Of a stretch of 64,000 nt of DNA, positions 55,882 through 64,000 are shown piece by piece. Every line of letters starts with the position of its first letter. The first letter of the stretch is position 1. Under the pieces are notes generated by a model. The model worked only from the letters and a program-made list of their open reading frames with translations, was not told the origin of the DNA and made no database searches. The DNA is from Microbulbifer elongatus (GTDB lineage: Bacteria; Pseudomonadota; Gammaproteobacteria; Pseudomonadales; Cellvibrionaceae), in assembly GCF_020524885.1 (NCBI RefSeq), contig NZ_JAIVKJ010000001.1, positions 372,001 to 436,000 on the forward strand, read 5' to 3'. Both the position numbers and the translations under genes were made by a program.

Positions 55882-56012
55882 CGCCGAAAGGCGACCCCGA
55901 AGGGGTGAGCAGGCAAAGCCTGCGAATCATCCCGCGCAAATGAACTGGAGTTCCGCTGCGGGTTCCAACGGGGCCTCCGCACAAGCACCCGAAAGGATGC
56001 GGCCTTTTTTCT
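55882..56012 (+). ncRNA. Cluster of small hairpins ending in a T-run; repeat element or small RNA
   Basis: Three adjacent perfect hairpins occur: CGCC-GAAA-GGCG (55882-55893), ACCCC-GAA-GGGGT (55894-55906) and GCAGGC-AAA-GCCTGC (55909-55923). A terminator-like CCGCA/TGCGG stem (55977-55981, 55998-56002) with T6 (56005-56010) follows. The antisense translation of such DNA is a known spurious ORF type near tRNA genes, which suggests a recurring genomic repeat. Whether it is transcribed alone is unknown. Confidence 0.45.
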
Positions 56013-56040
56013 TTGTGATGCCGGGCTCGCTGTAATCGCT

Positions 56041-56128
56041 TGTAATTGAGTTACAGGTGATTCTCAGCCTCAAGTCATGTAGAATTTCGCGCGCCTTGGC
56101 ACGGATCTGCGTCACATTTTCTATGTGA
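56041..56128 (+). promoter_or_regulatory. kpsM upstream region with two palindromes
   Basis: TGTAA-TTGAG-TTACA (56041-56055) and TCACAT-TTTCT-ATGTGA (56112-56128) are perfect inverted repeats. TAGAAT at 56080-56085 is a possible -10 between them. They are candidate operators for the capsule genes. Confidence 0.45.
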
Positions 56129-56235
56129 AACCGGCCTGAAATTGAGACGGACTTCAAAAAAAGTAAAAGATTTCAATCTCGGGGGGCTCTGCGGCTGCTG
56201 TTGCATGGGTGTCCATAAAAAGAAAATAGAAGTGC

Positions 56236-57027
56236 ATGCACCCGGTCGTTCAACGTAACCCATGGCAGATTCAGCGTGATGTCATTCGCGCGCTACTGAT
56301 CCGCGAAATGAAGACCCGCTTTGGCAAGTGGCGTCTTGGTTACGCGTGGGTTCTGCTGGAGCCAGCCATGCACATCATGCTGCTGGCGGCCATCTTCAGC
56401 TTCATGGGGAGAGAGTTCTACCCGGGTATCCCCACCGCGTTATTTATGCTTGGCGGGATTGCGCCTTTCATTTTTTTTAGTAATTGCTTTGGCAAAGGTG
56501 TGGCCGCGGTAGAGTCCAACCGTGGCCTGTTCAATTATCGCCAATTGCGCCCCTTTGATGCGGTGCTCACACGGGTGCTACTGGAATTCGCCATCTACCT
56601 GTTCAGTCTGGTAGCGCTGCTGGCCATCCTCGCTTGGTTCGGCGTTACCGCACGCTTCAACGATTTTCTCATGCTGATCGGCATCAATCTGCTGTTTTTT
56701 TGCTTCTGCCTGGGAGTCAGTCTCACGATGTGTGTGGTAGGGACGAAATTTCCGGAGGCTGCCAAGTTCGCCCCAATGATTGTGCGCCCACTGTACTTTA
56801 TCTCCGGGGTGTTTTTCTCTCTGGAACAGGTGCCGGAGGAGTATCACGGCTACCTCTCCTGGAATCCGTTACTACATGTGATCGAATTGACCCGTGAAGG
56901 ATTGTTCGCGAGCTATCATGGCGTGTTCGCGGATTTGCCGTACCTGGCCACGAGTTCACTGGTCATGCTCGCATTTGGTCTGCTGGTTTATCGCAGTCAA
57001 TGGCGCGATCTGGTGCGCAGCCAATGA
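56236..57027 (+). CDS. kpsM: Capsule polysaccharide ABC transporter permease, KpsM-like
   Basis: ABC-2-type inner-membrane permease of 263 residues with six hydrophobic segments. IRALLIREMKTRFGKWRLGY, GYAWVLLEPAMHIMLLAAIF, NRGLFNYRQLRPFDAVLTRV and RPLYFISGVFFSLEQVPEEY identify the KpsM/BexB/CtrC group. It partners the ATPase encoded next, overlapping it by 4 bases (ATGA). The start ATG has only a weak site; GTG 56233 is an alternative. Confidence 0.94.
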   Translation: MHPVVQRNPWQIQRDVIRALLIREMKTRFGKWRLGYAWVLLEPAMHIMLLAAIFSFMGREFYPGIPTALFMLGGIAPFIFFSNCFGKGVAAVESNRGLFNYRQLRPFDAVLTRVLLEFAIYLFSLVALLAILAWFGVTARFNDFLMLIGINLLFFCFCLGVSLTMCVVGTKFPEAAKFAPMIVRPLYFISGVFFSLEQVPEEYHGYLSWNPLLHVIELTREGLFASYHGVFADLPYLATSSLVMLAFGLLVYRSQWRDLVRSQ

Positions 57028-57719
57028 TCGAGCTGCGCAATCTCACCAAGTCCTTCAAGACTCCGGCAGGCCGCAAAGTACTGTTCCGGAATGTGAATGC
57101 GGTTTTTCCAGAAGGGAAGAATATCGGCATTCTGGGGCGCAACGGCGCTGGTAAGTCCACCTTGCTCCGCATTATGGGGGGGATTGACTACCCAGATTCC
57201 GGCAGGGTGATTACTGACCAGCGTATTTCGTGGCCTATGGGTTTGTCCGGCGGCTTTCAGGGCAGTATGACCGGGCGTGAAAATGCGGCATTTATCTGTG
57301 GTATTCACGGAATCTGGGGTGGTTCCAAGCGCAAGGTTTTGGACCGGGTGCAGGAGTTTGCCGAGATCGGTGACTACTTTGATGCGCCGGTGAAGTCATA
57401 CTCCTCCGGTATGCGCTCTCGTCTTGCGTTTGGCCTGAGCATTTCAGTGGATTTCGACTATTACCTGGTGGATGAGGTGATGTCAGTGGGTGATGCGCAC
57501 TTTAAGCACAAGTGCGAGCAAGTAATCGCTGAAAAACGCAAATCGGCCAATTTTATCATCGTCGCCCACAGTATGCCGACGCTGAAGAAGAACTGTGACG
57601 TTGGAATTTATCTCGGCCCGTCCGGCCTGCAGATATTCGATACCGTTCAAGAGGCGATTGCCCTCTACCAGCAAGGGATCCCCAAACCTGCGCAAGCTTC
57701 TGTGGGCGCACAAAAGTAA
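57024..57719 (+). CDS. kpsT: Capsule polysaccharide ABC transporter ATPase, KpsT-like
   Basis: ATPase of 231 residues. Walker A is GRNGAGKST (38-46), the signature is YSSGMRSRLAFGLS and Walker B YYLVDEVMSVGDAHF. Length and lack of a C-terminal extension fit KpsT/BexA/CtrD and not Wzt with a sugar-binding domain. Chain selection thus does not occur by a Wzt-type module. Confidence 0.95.
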   Translation: MIELRNLTKSFKTPAGRKVLFRNVNAVFPEGKNIGILGRNGAGKSTLLRIMGGIDYPDSGRVITDQRISWPMGLSGGFQGSMTGRENAAFICGIHGIWGGSKRKVLDRVQEFAEIGDYFDAPVKSYSSGMRSRLAFGLSISVDFDYYLVDEVMSVGDAHFKHKCEQVIAEKRKSANFIIVAHSMPTLKKNCDVGIYLGPSGLQIFDTVQEAIALYQQGIPKPAQASVGAQK

Positions 57720-57724
57720 GAATT

Positions 57725-58927
57725 ATGGAATCAGTAGAAAAAGTACCGGCGGCCAGCCAGAAAAAAGCGGCCAATACGGCCAAAAAAATACTGCGGAAGC
57801 TGTCAGCGGCAAGTACTGGTGTAGCTCCTGCGCGCGCCAGCCGCTGGGGCAGCCTAGCACTGTTTGTTGTGTTGCCCTTGCTGCTGGTTAGTGGCTACTA
57901 CCTATTGTGGGTGTCAGACAGGTATGTCAGCGCCACACAGCTGATCGTAAAAGACAACAGCAGCAATCAGGGAATGTCGTCCTCTCTCGGATTCCTGGTG
58001 CCGGGTATGGGGAGTGATAACCAAGATGCCTTCCTGGTAGTGAACTATATCCAGTCCCTGGATATGGCCCTGTATCTGGACGAGGAGCTGGGGCTCGCCA
58101 CATATTTCAAAAGTGATGGATACGATTTGTTCTCGCGGCTTGCCGCGGATGCCTCGCAGGAAGACTACCTGGAATTCTATCGTGCACACATTGCGGTGGC
58201 GCACGATGAAACCACCGGTATTATCAGTATTGAAATGCAGGCTTTCGAGCCCGAGTTTGCTCAACAGCTGGTGGAAACGGTGATCCGTAAATCGGAAGAT
58301 TTTGTCAACGCCATCAGCAATCAGCTCGCTGACAAGCAGGTATCGTTTGTGCGCAGTGAACTGGAGCTTGCGCAAAGCAAGCTGCGCACGAGCAAGCAAA
58401 ATATCCTGGACTTCCAGAACCGCAATCAGGTCGTCAGCCCGGAAGAGCTGACCAAAGGTATTAGCGCGATTATCCAAGGGCTGGAGGCCAGACTCGCCGA
58501 ACTTCGTGCAAAGCTTACGGCGGCAAAAACTTATTTGCACTCGGATTCTTCTCAGGTAGTTTCTCTGCAGGCGGAGATCAGCTCACTGCAACAACAAATC
58601 GAAGTAGAAAAGGTGCGCCTTGTCGGCGTAACCGAAGAAGACGGAGAAGAGCGCCTTAACAGTCTCAATGCTCATTTCCAAAATCTGCAACTGGACCTGC
58701 AGTTTGCCATGGATGCCTATCAGGCATCACTCGCGGCACTGGAAACCGCACGCATGGAGGCCTCTGGCAAGCTCAAACATTTAATGGTGATAAGTCAGCC
58801 GTCCATTGCAGAAGACGCAGAGTATCCACACAAGTTGTACAACCTTGCGAGCCTGGCGGTGATTCTCTTACTGCTGTACGGCATTGGCAAAATGCTGGTC
58901 GCCAGTATTCGTGACCACCGAGTGTAA
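57725..58927 (+). CDS. kpsE: Capsule export inner-membrane protein, KpsE-like (PCP-3)
   Basis: Protein of 400 residues with an N-terminal helix (SLALFVVLPLLLVSGYYLLW, about 44-63), a long periplasmic domain with coiled coils (about 195-335, FVRSELELAQSKLRTSKQNI) and a C-terminal helix (LYNLASLAVILLLLYGIGKM). This matches KpsE/BexC/CtrB. It bridges the ABC transporter to the outer-membrane channel. Only 5 bp separate it from kpsT. Confidence 0.93.
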   Translation: MESVEKVPAASQKKAANTAKKILRKLSAASTGVAPARASRWGSLALFVVLPLLLVSGYYLLWVSDRYVSATQLIVKDNSSNQGMSSSLGFLVPGMGSDNQDAFLVVNYIQSLDMALYLDEELGLATYFKSDGYDLFSRLAADASQEDYLEFYRAHIAVAHDETTGIISIEMQAFEPEFAQQLVETVIRKSEDFVNAISNQLADKQVSFVRSELELAQSKLRTSKQNILDFQNRNQVVSPEELTKGISAIIQGLEARLAELRAKLTAAKTYLHSDSSQVVSLQAEISSLQQQIEVEKVRLVGVTEEDGEERLNSLNAHFQNLQLDLQFAMDAYQASLAALETARMEASGKLKHLMVISQPSIAEDAEYPHKLYNLASLAVILLLLYGIGKMLVASIRDHRV

Positions 58928-58960
58928 GCGGAAAACTCAATTCCAGATTTGATAAACGTT

Positions 58961-60592
58961 ATGACAAAAACATTGATAAAGCGCTGGGTAATCAGCGCGC
59001 TTGTGGCCACCGGGCTCAGTGCCAGTGCCAGTGCACTGGATACCCAACAGCTGGAAAAAGACCGGCTGCAAGTTGCTACGGGAGGCCATCTTCCCGTCTT
59101 CGGCGAGTCCCTGTTCAAAGGCGCCTTTAAAGACCAGCCGTTCAGTGGGTTTAATGGAGGCTACCGCGTTACCGTGGGCGATCAGATTGCCCTGCAATTA
59201 TGGGGTGCATACAGCTTTAACGCGGTGCTGACGGTGGATGCCCAAGGCAATATTTTTATTCCGGAAGTGGGGCCGGTACACGTAGCCGGGGTTGAGAATG
59301 GTGAGCTCAATAACTTCGTGTTGCGACATGTAAAGCGGGTGTTCAAGAGCAATGTGCAGGCCTACGCCAACCTGGAGGCCAGCCAGCCCGTGAAAGTCTT
59401 TGTGACTGGGTTTGTGGAAAGCCCGGGCCTATATCCCGGATTCTCATCGGATTCCGTGTTGTACTATCTGGACAGTGCGGGCGGTATTAACCGCGAAAGT
59501 GGCAGCTACATCGATATCAAGGTACTGCGCCAGGGCAAAGAGCTGCAGCGCGTCAACCTGTATCGCTTCTTGGTGGAAGGGCAGATGCCGGCTCTGCAAT
59601 TGCGCAATGGGGATTCCATTGTCGTTGGCCCGCGCCAAGGGTATATCAGTGTCGAGGGCGCGGTACAGGAGTCCGGGCAGATCGAATTTGTGGGGCCGTC
59701 CACCCATCTCGGCGAGATGCTGCTGGTGGCGAAGCCTGATCCGCAAGCCAACTTTGCGCGCATTACCCAAGTGATTGACAACGAGCAGCAGGCGAGCTAC
59801 CTCCCGCTGGCAGAAGCGCTGAGTACGCCACTGCATCCCGGTGCCCATGTGGAGCTGGTGAGTGATAGCGAGGTCAGCAGTATCTCGGTGCGTGTGAGCG
59901 GAGAAGTAAACGGGCCGGCCGCGTATGTGTTGCCCTACGGTGCCACTCTGCAGGACCTGCTGGAAAAGTTGCGCTACCGGGATAACGCCGATCCATTCGC
60001 TCTGCAGCTGTACCGCAAAAGTGTGGCAAAAAAACAGAAGGTTGCACTGGAGCGCTCACTGGATGCCTTGGAAATGGAGGCGCTGACCCGCCAGCCCACA
60101 ACCACCGCAGACCAGGCATCGATCAAGGACACTGCGTCTATGATCCAGAACTTTATATCCAAAGCGCGTAACGCCCAGCCGCGCGGGCAGGTGGTGCTGG
60201 CCAACAATGCCAATGCGGGGCAAATGTTGCTGGAGGATGGCGACTCGCTGATCGTTCCTTTGCGCGCTTCCACGGTGTCCGTGGTTGGCGAGGTGGTTTT
60301 CCCCACGTCATTGGTATTTGATGAGCGCAATACCCTAGAAAATTACATCGAATTGGCGGGCGGCTTCTCAAACAATGCGAATACCGACGAGCTGGTGGTG
60401 CTGCATATGGATGGCACGATCAGTCGTATCAAGGAAAGTAAGTTTGATAATCGCCTCAAGGGCGTGCTGCGCCCTGGCGATGAGATCATGATCATGCCAA
60501 AAATTCAGGCGAGTGAGCTACAGGTCACCAAGGATGTCACGGAGATTCTGTACCGTATTGCCGTCGGTACCGCAGCGGTGTTGTCTTTCTAG
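58961..60592 (+). CDS. kpsD: Capsule export outer-membrane channel, KpsD-like
   Basis: Periplasmic/outer-membrane polysaccharide-export protein of 543 residues. The signal peptide is MTKTLIKRWVISALVATGLS with cleavage near ASALD. A Poly_export domain (YRVTVGDQIALQLWGAYSFN, IFIPEVGPVHVAGV) and SLBB-type domains (VKVFVTGFVESPGLYPGFSS, GYISVEGAVQESGQIEFVGP, VSVVGEVVFPTSLVFDERNT) follow. It has no lipobox cysteine, as in KpsD. ATG 58961 is chosen; TTG 58949 is also in frame. Last of the kps export set. Confidence 0.93.
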   Translation: MTKTLIKRWVISALVATGLSASASALDTQQLEKDRLQVATGGHLPVFGESLFKGAFKDQPFSGFNGGYRVTVGDQIALQLWGAYSFNAVLTVDAQGNIFIPEVGPVHVAGVENGELNNFVLRHVKRVFKSNVQAYANLEASQPVKVFVTGFVESPGLYPGFSSDSVLYYLDSAGGINRESGSYIDIKVLRQGKELQRVNLYRFLVEGQMPALQLRNGDSIVVGPRQGYISVEGAVQESGQIEFVGPSTHLGEMLLVAKPDPQANFARITQVIDNEQQASYLPLAEALSTPLHPGAHVELVSDSEVSSISVRVSGEVNGPAAYVLPYGATLQDLLEKLRYRDNADPFALQLYRKSVAKKQKVALERSLDALEMEALTRQPTTTADQASIKDTASMIQNFISKARNAQPRGQVVLANNANAGQMLLEDGDSLIVPLRASTVSVVGEVVFPTSLVFDERNTLENYIELAGGFSNNANTDELVVLHMDGTISRIKESKFDNRLKGVLRPGDEIMIMPKIQASELQVTKDVTEILYRIAVGTAAVLSF

Positions 60593-60742
60593 GATCTGGG
60601 TGCTGATAGGGGGCGGCCCGGGGATAGCTCGGGCCAGCTGAACAGCGAAAGGCACTGTGCGGCGCAGAATGTAAAAAAATTGGCCCTAAAATTGCTGCGC
60701 AGTGTTCGGCCAACTTTAAATAAATTTTACTTGGGGGAATGA

Positions 60743-61657
60743 ATGAAAACTGGAACTTCGTCACGAAAAGGAATAATTCTGGCCGGCGGGTCAGGTACTC
60801 GGCTCTATCCACTGACCAAAGGCGTCAGCAAGCAGCTGATGGCGGTGTACGACAAACCGATGATCTACTACCCGCTGACTACGCTGATGATGGCGGGCAT
60901 TCGCGATATTCTCATCATCACCACTCCCGAAGAGCAATGCCTGTTTCAGAAGCTGCTGGAAGATGGCAGCCAGTGGGGCATCAACATTACATACGCAGTG
61001 CAGCCTTCCCCGGATGGCCTGGCGCAAGCGTTCCTGATTGGTCGCGAACACGTTGGCAACAACCCCAGCGCACTGGTGTTGGGAGACAATATTTATTATG
61101 CCGAGCACTTTAGCGAAGTGCTGAAGAATGCGGATCAGCGCACCGAGGGCGCCACCGTATTTGGTTACCACGTTGCGGACCCGCGCGCATATGGCGTAGC
61201 CGAATTTGACCGTGATGGCAAAGTGATCAGCATCGAAGAAAAGCCTTCCCAGCCCAAGTCCAATTACGCGGTGACTGGTCTTTACTTCTATGACAGTCAA
61301 GTCTGTGACCTAGCGCGAGAAATTAAGCCGAGCCACCGTGGTGAGCTGGAGATTACCGATCTCAATCGTATGTATCTGGAGCAGGGCAGCTTAAATGTAG
61401 AGTTGATGGGGCGCGGTGCCGCATGGTTGGACACTGGAACCCACGACAATCTGCTGGAAGCCGCGCAGTTTGTGCAGACCATCGAGCGTCGTCAGGGTTT
61501 GAAGATCGCGTGCCCCGAAGAGGTAGCTTTCCGCAAAGGTTTTATCGACGCAGAGACTCTGGAGAAGCAGGCCCAGCCCCTGATCAAGAGCGGCTACGGC
61601 GAATACCTGATGCAAATTCTCGCCGAATCCAAAACCGACCACGCCTTTTCTCGCTAA
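60743..61657 (+). CDS. rmlA: Glucose-1-phosphate thymidylyltransferase
   Basis: Enzyme of 304 residues, first step to dTDP-L-rhamnose. [20 protein letters not shown] (nucleotide loop), [40 protein letters not shown] and [20 protein letters not shown] are diagnostic. TTGGGGGAATGA gives a strong ribosome binding site. A GGCCCG/CGGGCC hairpin lies between kpsD and this gene (60615-60635). Confidence 0.97.
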   Translation: MKTGTSSRKGIILAGGSGTRLYPLTKGVSKQLMAVYDKPMIYYPLTTLMMAGIRDILIITTPEEQCLFQKLLEDGSQWGINITYAVQPSPDGLAQAFLIGREHVGNNPSALVLGDNIYYAEHFSEVLKNADQRTEGATVFGYHVADPRAYGVAEFDRDGKVISIEEKPSQPKSNYAVTGLYFYDSQVCDLAREIKPSHRGELEITDLNRMYLEQGSLNVELMGRGAAWLDTGTHDNLLEAAQFVQTIERRQGLKIACPEEVAFRKGFIDAETLEKQAQPLIKSGYGEYLMQILAESKTDHAFSR

Positions 61658-61671
61658 AAAGCTCGGCCACA

Positions 61672-61746
61672 CGATGTAGGAGCCTGTTGTGACCGCCATG
61701 GATGGCGGAAATGCAGATTTTGCAGGACGCAAAAATCTGCCAGGCG
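61672..61746 (+). repeat. REP-like palindromic element between rmlA and rmlC
   Basis: It starts with ATGTAGGAGCCTG-type sequence, as in Pseudomonas REP elements. CCGCCAT (61693-61699) pairs with ATGGCGG (61702-61708), and GCAGATTTTGC (61713-61723) with GCAAAAATCTGC (61729-61740, one bulge). It separates two co-directional genes and may affect mRNA stability. Confidence 0.6.
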
Positions 61747-61760
61747 AAAAAGAGATAGTT

Positions 61761-62309
61761 ATGAAAGTAATAGAAACAAAAATCCCCGATGTAAAAATCA
61801 TCGAGCCCAAAGTCTTCGGCGACGAGCGCGGCTTCTTCCTGGAAACCTTCCGTCAGGATTTTTTCAACCGTGAGTGCGCAGAGCGCACATTCGTGCAGGA
61901 CAACCACAGCAAGTCCAGCCAGGGCATCCTCCGCGGTCTGCACTACCAGACCGAAAGTACCCAGGGCAAGCTCGTCCGCGTGACCGCCGGCGAAGTGTTC
62001 GATGTGGCGGTAGACCTGCGCAAAAGCTCTCCCACCTTCGGTCAGTGGGTGGGCGTATTGCTGAATGAAGATAACAAACGTCAGCTGTGGGTCCCGGAAG
62101 GCTTTGCCCACGGTTTCTATGTCACAAGCGACTCCGCCGAGTTCGTCTACAAGTGCACTGACTATTATGCACCAGAGTACGAGCACTCGCTGCGCTGGGA
62201 CGACCCGGAAATCGGTATCGATTGGCCCCTGGTCAACGGCGAGCCGCCCCAGCTCTCCGCCAAAGACGCTGAAGGCAAACTCCTGAAAGACGCCGTTGTC
62301 TTTGGTTAA
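61761..62309 (+). CDS. rmlC: dTDP-4-dehydrorhamnose 3,5-epimerase
   Basis: Cupin enzyme of 182 residues, third step to dTDP-L-rhamnose. FVQDNHSKSSQGILRGLHYQ (catalytic His and Arg), GEVFDVAVDLRKSSPTFGQW and VPEGFAHGFYVTSDSAEFVY, YKCTDYYAPEYEHSLRWDDP are typical. ATG 61761 with AAAGAGA upstream; an open frame back to 61689 lies in the repeat element. Confidence 0.97.
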   Translation: MKVIETKIPDVKIIEPKVFGDERGFFLETFRQDFFNRECAERTFVQDNHSKSSQGILRGLHYQTESTQGKLVRVTAGEVFDVAVDLRKSSPTFGQWVGVLLNEDNKRQLWVPEGFAHGFYVTSDSAEFVYKCTDYYAPEYEHSLRWDDPEIGIDWPLVNGEPPQLSAKDAEGKLLKDAVVFG

Positions 62310-62320
62310 TGGTGTAAAAA

Positions 62321-63190
62321 ATGAAGGTTCTGATCACCGGTAAAAATGGCCAGTTAGGCCAGCAACTCCAAAAGCAGGCGCCCTCCGGTGTCACGGTTAT
62401 TGCCCATGGCCGCGACACTCTGAATATTGCCGATAAAGCAAAGGTTTTATCTGTCCTGAGCGAGGCAAAGCCGGATGTCGTCATTAACGCCGCTGCCTAC
62501 ACAGCCGTAGACAAAGCCGAGTCTGAAGTTGAGCAGGCCCACGCCATCAACGCCCGCGGGCCAGAAAACCTCGCGCTTGCTTGCCGCGAATTCGGTGCCC
62601 GCCTGATCCACGTCTCTACCGACTTTGTGTTTGACGGCAGGCACTCACAACCGTACCAGCCAGAAGATATCCGCAAACCCGTGAGCGTCTATGGCGAAAG
62701 CAAAGCTCGTGGCGAAGAGGCGGTCGAAGCCATTCTTCCGGAGGCGATCATCGTGCGTACTGCTTGGGTATACGATCGTGACGGCGGCAACTTTGCCACA
62801 ACCATGTTGCGCCTGATGAGCGAACGCGACCAACTCGGTATTGTCGCCGACCAGATCGGAACACCCACTTGGGCCGGAACTCTGGCGAAAAGCCTCTTCG
62901 CATTGGCCCAAACCCCAGAGGCCAAGGGTACTTACCACTGCACTGACGCCGGAGCCGCCAGCTGGTACGACTTCGCCGTCGCTATTTATGAAGAAGGCAA
63001 AGCCGCCGGCCTACTACAGAAAGACCGCCAAGTACAAATAGCTCCAATTGCCACCAGCGACTACCCGACCCCCGCGACACGCCCATCCTACAGCGTGCTG
63101 GATAAAACCCGGTTAACAAAAGAAGCCGGTGTAGAGCTGAGTCACTGGCGCCAAGTTCTGAGGGCTGTGCTAGACCCGCACAAGCTGTAG
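62321..63190 (+). CDS. rmlD: dTDP-4-dehydrorhamnose reductase
   Basis: SDR enzyme of 289 residues, last step to dTDP-L-rhamnose. The NADPH loop is TGKNGQLGQQL (6-16), and VINAAAYTAVDKAESEVEQA, STDFVFDG, VYGESKARGE (Tyr and Lys of the YxxxK motif) and VRTAWVYDRDGGNFATTMLR are diagnostic. It follows rmlC by 11 bp. Confidence 0.97.
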   Translation: MKVLITGKNGQLGQQLQKQAPSGVTVIAHGRDTLNIADKAKVLSVLSEAKPDVVINAAAYTAVDKAESEVEQAHAINARGPENLALACREFGARLIHVSTDFVFDGRHSQPYQPEDIRKPVSVYGESKARGEEAVEAILPEAIIVRTAWVYDRDGGNFATTMLRLMSERDQLGIVADQIGTPTWAGTLAKSLFALAQTPEAKGTYHCTDAGAASWYDFAVAIYEEGKAAGLLQKDRQVQIAPIATSDYPTPATRPSYSVLDKTRLTKEAGVELSHWRQVLRAVLDPHKL

Positions 63191-63215
63191 GAGCCTGCCT
63201 GCAGGCGAACCGGGC
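63186..63215 (+). repeat. REP-like sequence between rmlD and rmlB
   Basis: TGTAGGAGCCTGCCTGCAGG followed by CGAACC closely resembles Pseudomonas-type REP consensus (TGTAGGAGCgggCttGCCCgCGAA pattern). It shares TGTAGGAGCCTG with the element after rmlA. It overlaps the rmlD stop codon. Confidence 0.6.
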
Positions 63216-63297
63216 ATGACAATGCCCCCCAAGAAATCAAATTCAAAACTGATCATTCCGGCTCACCCGGGAACCAAGACCAACGGAACTGCGAAAA

Positions 63298-64000
63298 ATG
63301 AGCAACCTGCTAGTAACCGGCGGTGCCGGCTTCATCGGCGCCAATTTTGTCCATTACTGGATGAAAGCTTACCCTCAAGACACGGTGGTGGTACTGGACG
63401 CACTCACCTACGCTGGTAACAAAGCCAACCTCGACCCTGTGGCAGAAAACCCGAACTTTGTATTCAGCCACGGCAATATCTGCGATACCGGCTTGGTAGA
63501 GACGCTACTTAAAGAGCACCACATCGATACTCTGGTGCATTTTGCCGCAGAGAGTCATGTAGACCGCTCGATCACCGGCCCGGATGCCTTTATAGAGACC
63601 AATATCATTGGTACCCACAGCCTGCTAAAGGCTGCCAAGAAGGTCTGGCTCGATGAAGGGCTGAACAAAGAGAATCACCGCTTTCACCATGTATCCACCG
63701 ACGAGGTGTACGGCACGCTGGGGCCAACCGACCCGGCCTTCAGTGAGACCACGCCCTACGCGCCGAATAGTCCTTACTCTGCGAGTAAGGCCGCCTCTGA
63801 TCACCTGGTGCGCGCCTACCATCACACCTATGGCCTGAAGGTCACCACCAGCAACTGCTCCAACAACTACGGGCCATATCACTTCCCGGAAAAACTCATT
63901 CCGCTGGTCATTACCAATATCTTGCACGACAAGCCACTCCCCATCTATGGCGACGGGCAGCAGATTCGTGATTGGTTGTATGTAGAAGATCATGGCCGCG
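63298..64000 (+). CDS. rmlB: dTDP-glucose 4,6-dehydratase, 3' end outside window
   Basis: SDR enzyme, second step to dTDP-L-rhamnose; 234 residues are visible before the window ends. NAD loop TGGAGFIG (7-14), [46 protein letters not shown] (catalytic Asp/Glu), [20 protein letters not shown] and [31 protein letters not shown] are diagnostic. The ATG lies 107 bp after rmlD, past the REP-like element. The gene continues beyond 64000. Confidence 0.96.
   Translation, partial: MSNLLVTGGAGFIGANFVHYWMKAYPQDTVVVLDALTYAGNKANLDPVAENPNFVFSHGNICDTGLVETLLKEHHIDTLVHFAAESHVDRSITGPDAFIETNIIGTHSLLKAAKKVWLDEGLNKENHRFHHVSTDEVYGTLGPTDPAFSETTPYAPNSPYSASKAASDHLVRAYHHTYGLKVTTSNCSNNYGPYHFPEKLIPLVITNILHDKPLPIYGDGQQIRDWLYVEDHGR

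Noticed and set aside
55598..55984. Minus-strand frame across tRNA-Ala and its terminator
   Set aside because: The translation contains KRDRTADLNTASVALSQLSY, a well-known artefact of translating tRNA genes backwards. It is not a gene.
1..64000. CRISPR array, prophage or insertion sequence
   Set aside because: No regularly spaced repeats, cas genes, transposase, integrase or phage structural genes were recognised anywhere in the window.

Overview
The window looks like a chromosomal segment of a marine gammaproteobacterium, most likely Microbulbifer or a close Cellvibrionales relative. This is inferred from gene content (many TonB-dependent receptors, POT peptide transporters, a Pseudomonas-like dnaX-ybaB-recR-rnd-ycgL-ycgN block) and the style of the proteins, not from a database search. 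I see no phage, transposase, integrase or CRISPR array.

Layout. 1-7.2 kb: the 5' part of a POT peptide transporter, two tandem lipoproteins with a transglutaminase-like fold and TPRs, and a TonB-dependent receptor (TBDR). 7.2-12 kb: a MarC/YhgN membrane protein, a flavodoxin-like reductase, a secreted S9 peptidase and a TPR-sulfotransferase. 12.2-27.2 kb: four consecutive TBDRs on the minus strand. The first two transcription units carry the same ~146-nt leader, and the last TBDR is preceded by fecR and a FecI-type sigma factor, forming a surface-signalling unit. 27.6-32.8 kb: dnaX (with a programmed -1 frameshift signal), ybaB, recR, rnd, ycgL and ycgN. 32.9-36.5 kb: two small membrane proteins, one with a YLATT-like three-helix membrane part plus winged helix, then a MoxR ATPase and a CoxE-like VWA protein. 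36.6-42.2 kb: a long nested inverted repeat, a second POT transporter and hrpA.

42.6-44.8 kb is the most distinctive locus: hvfA-hvfB-hvfC. It encodes a secreted RiPP precursor with eight EGKCG motifs, an MNIO (DUF692) enzyme and its HvfC partner. It matches the copper-binding oxazolone/thioamide peptide system described for Haemophilus influenzae, here without an adjacent DoxX-family hvfD. The upstream region and the hvfA-hvfB gap contain several perfect palindromes.

44.9-54.3 kb: an MlaA homologue lacking a lipobox cysteine, a response-regulator/PP2C phosphatase with a STAS partner, a TerB-like protein, transaldolase, dusA, a short GlpD-like oxidase overlapping a degenerate glycerophosphodiesterase, and gltX. 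54.5-64 kb: galU behind a perfect CRP-type palindrome, tRNA-Ala(GGC), a group-2-type capsule export set (kpsM, kpsT, kpsE, kpsD), then rmlA, rmlC, rmlD and the start of rmlB for dTDP-L-rhamnose. GalU and the Rml enzymes would supply sugar nucleotides for the polysaccharide exported by Kps; its glycosyltransferases are not in this window.

Most protein calls rest on recognised motifs and family resemblance. Regulatory calls (palindromes, promoters) are read from sequence alone and are weaker.
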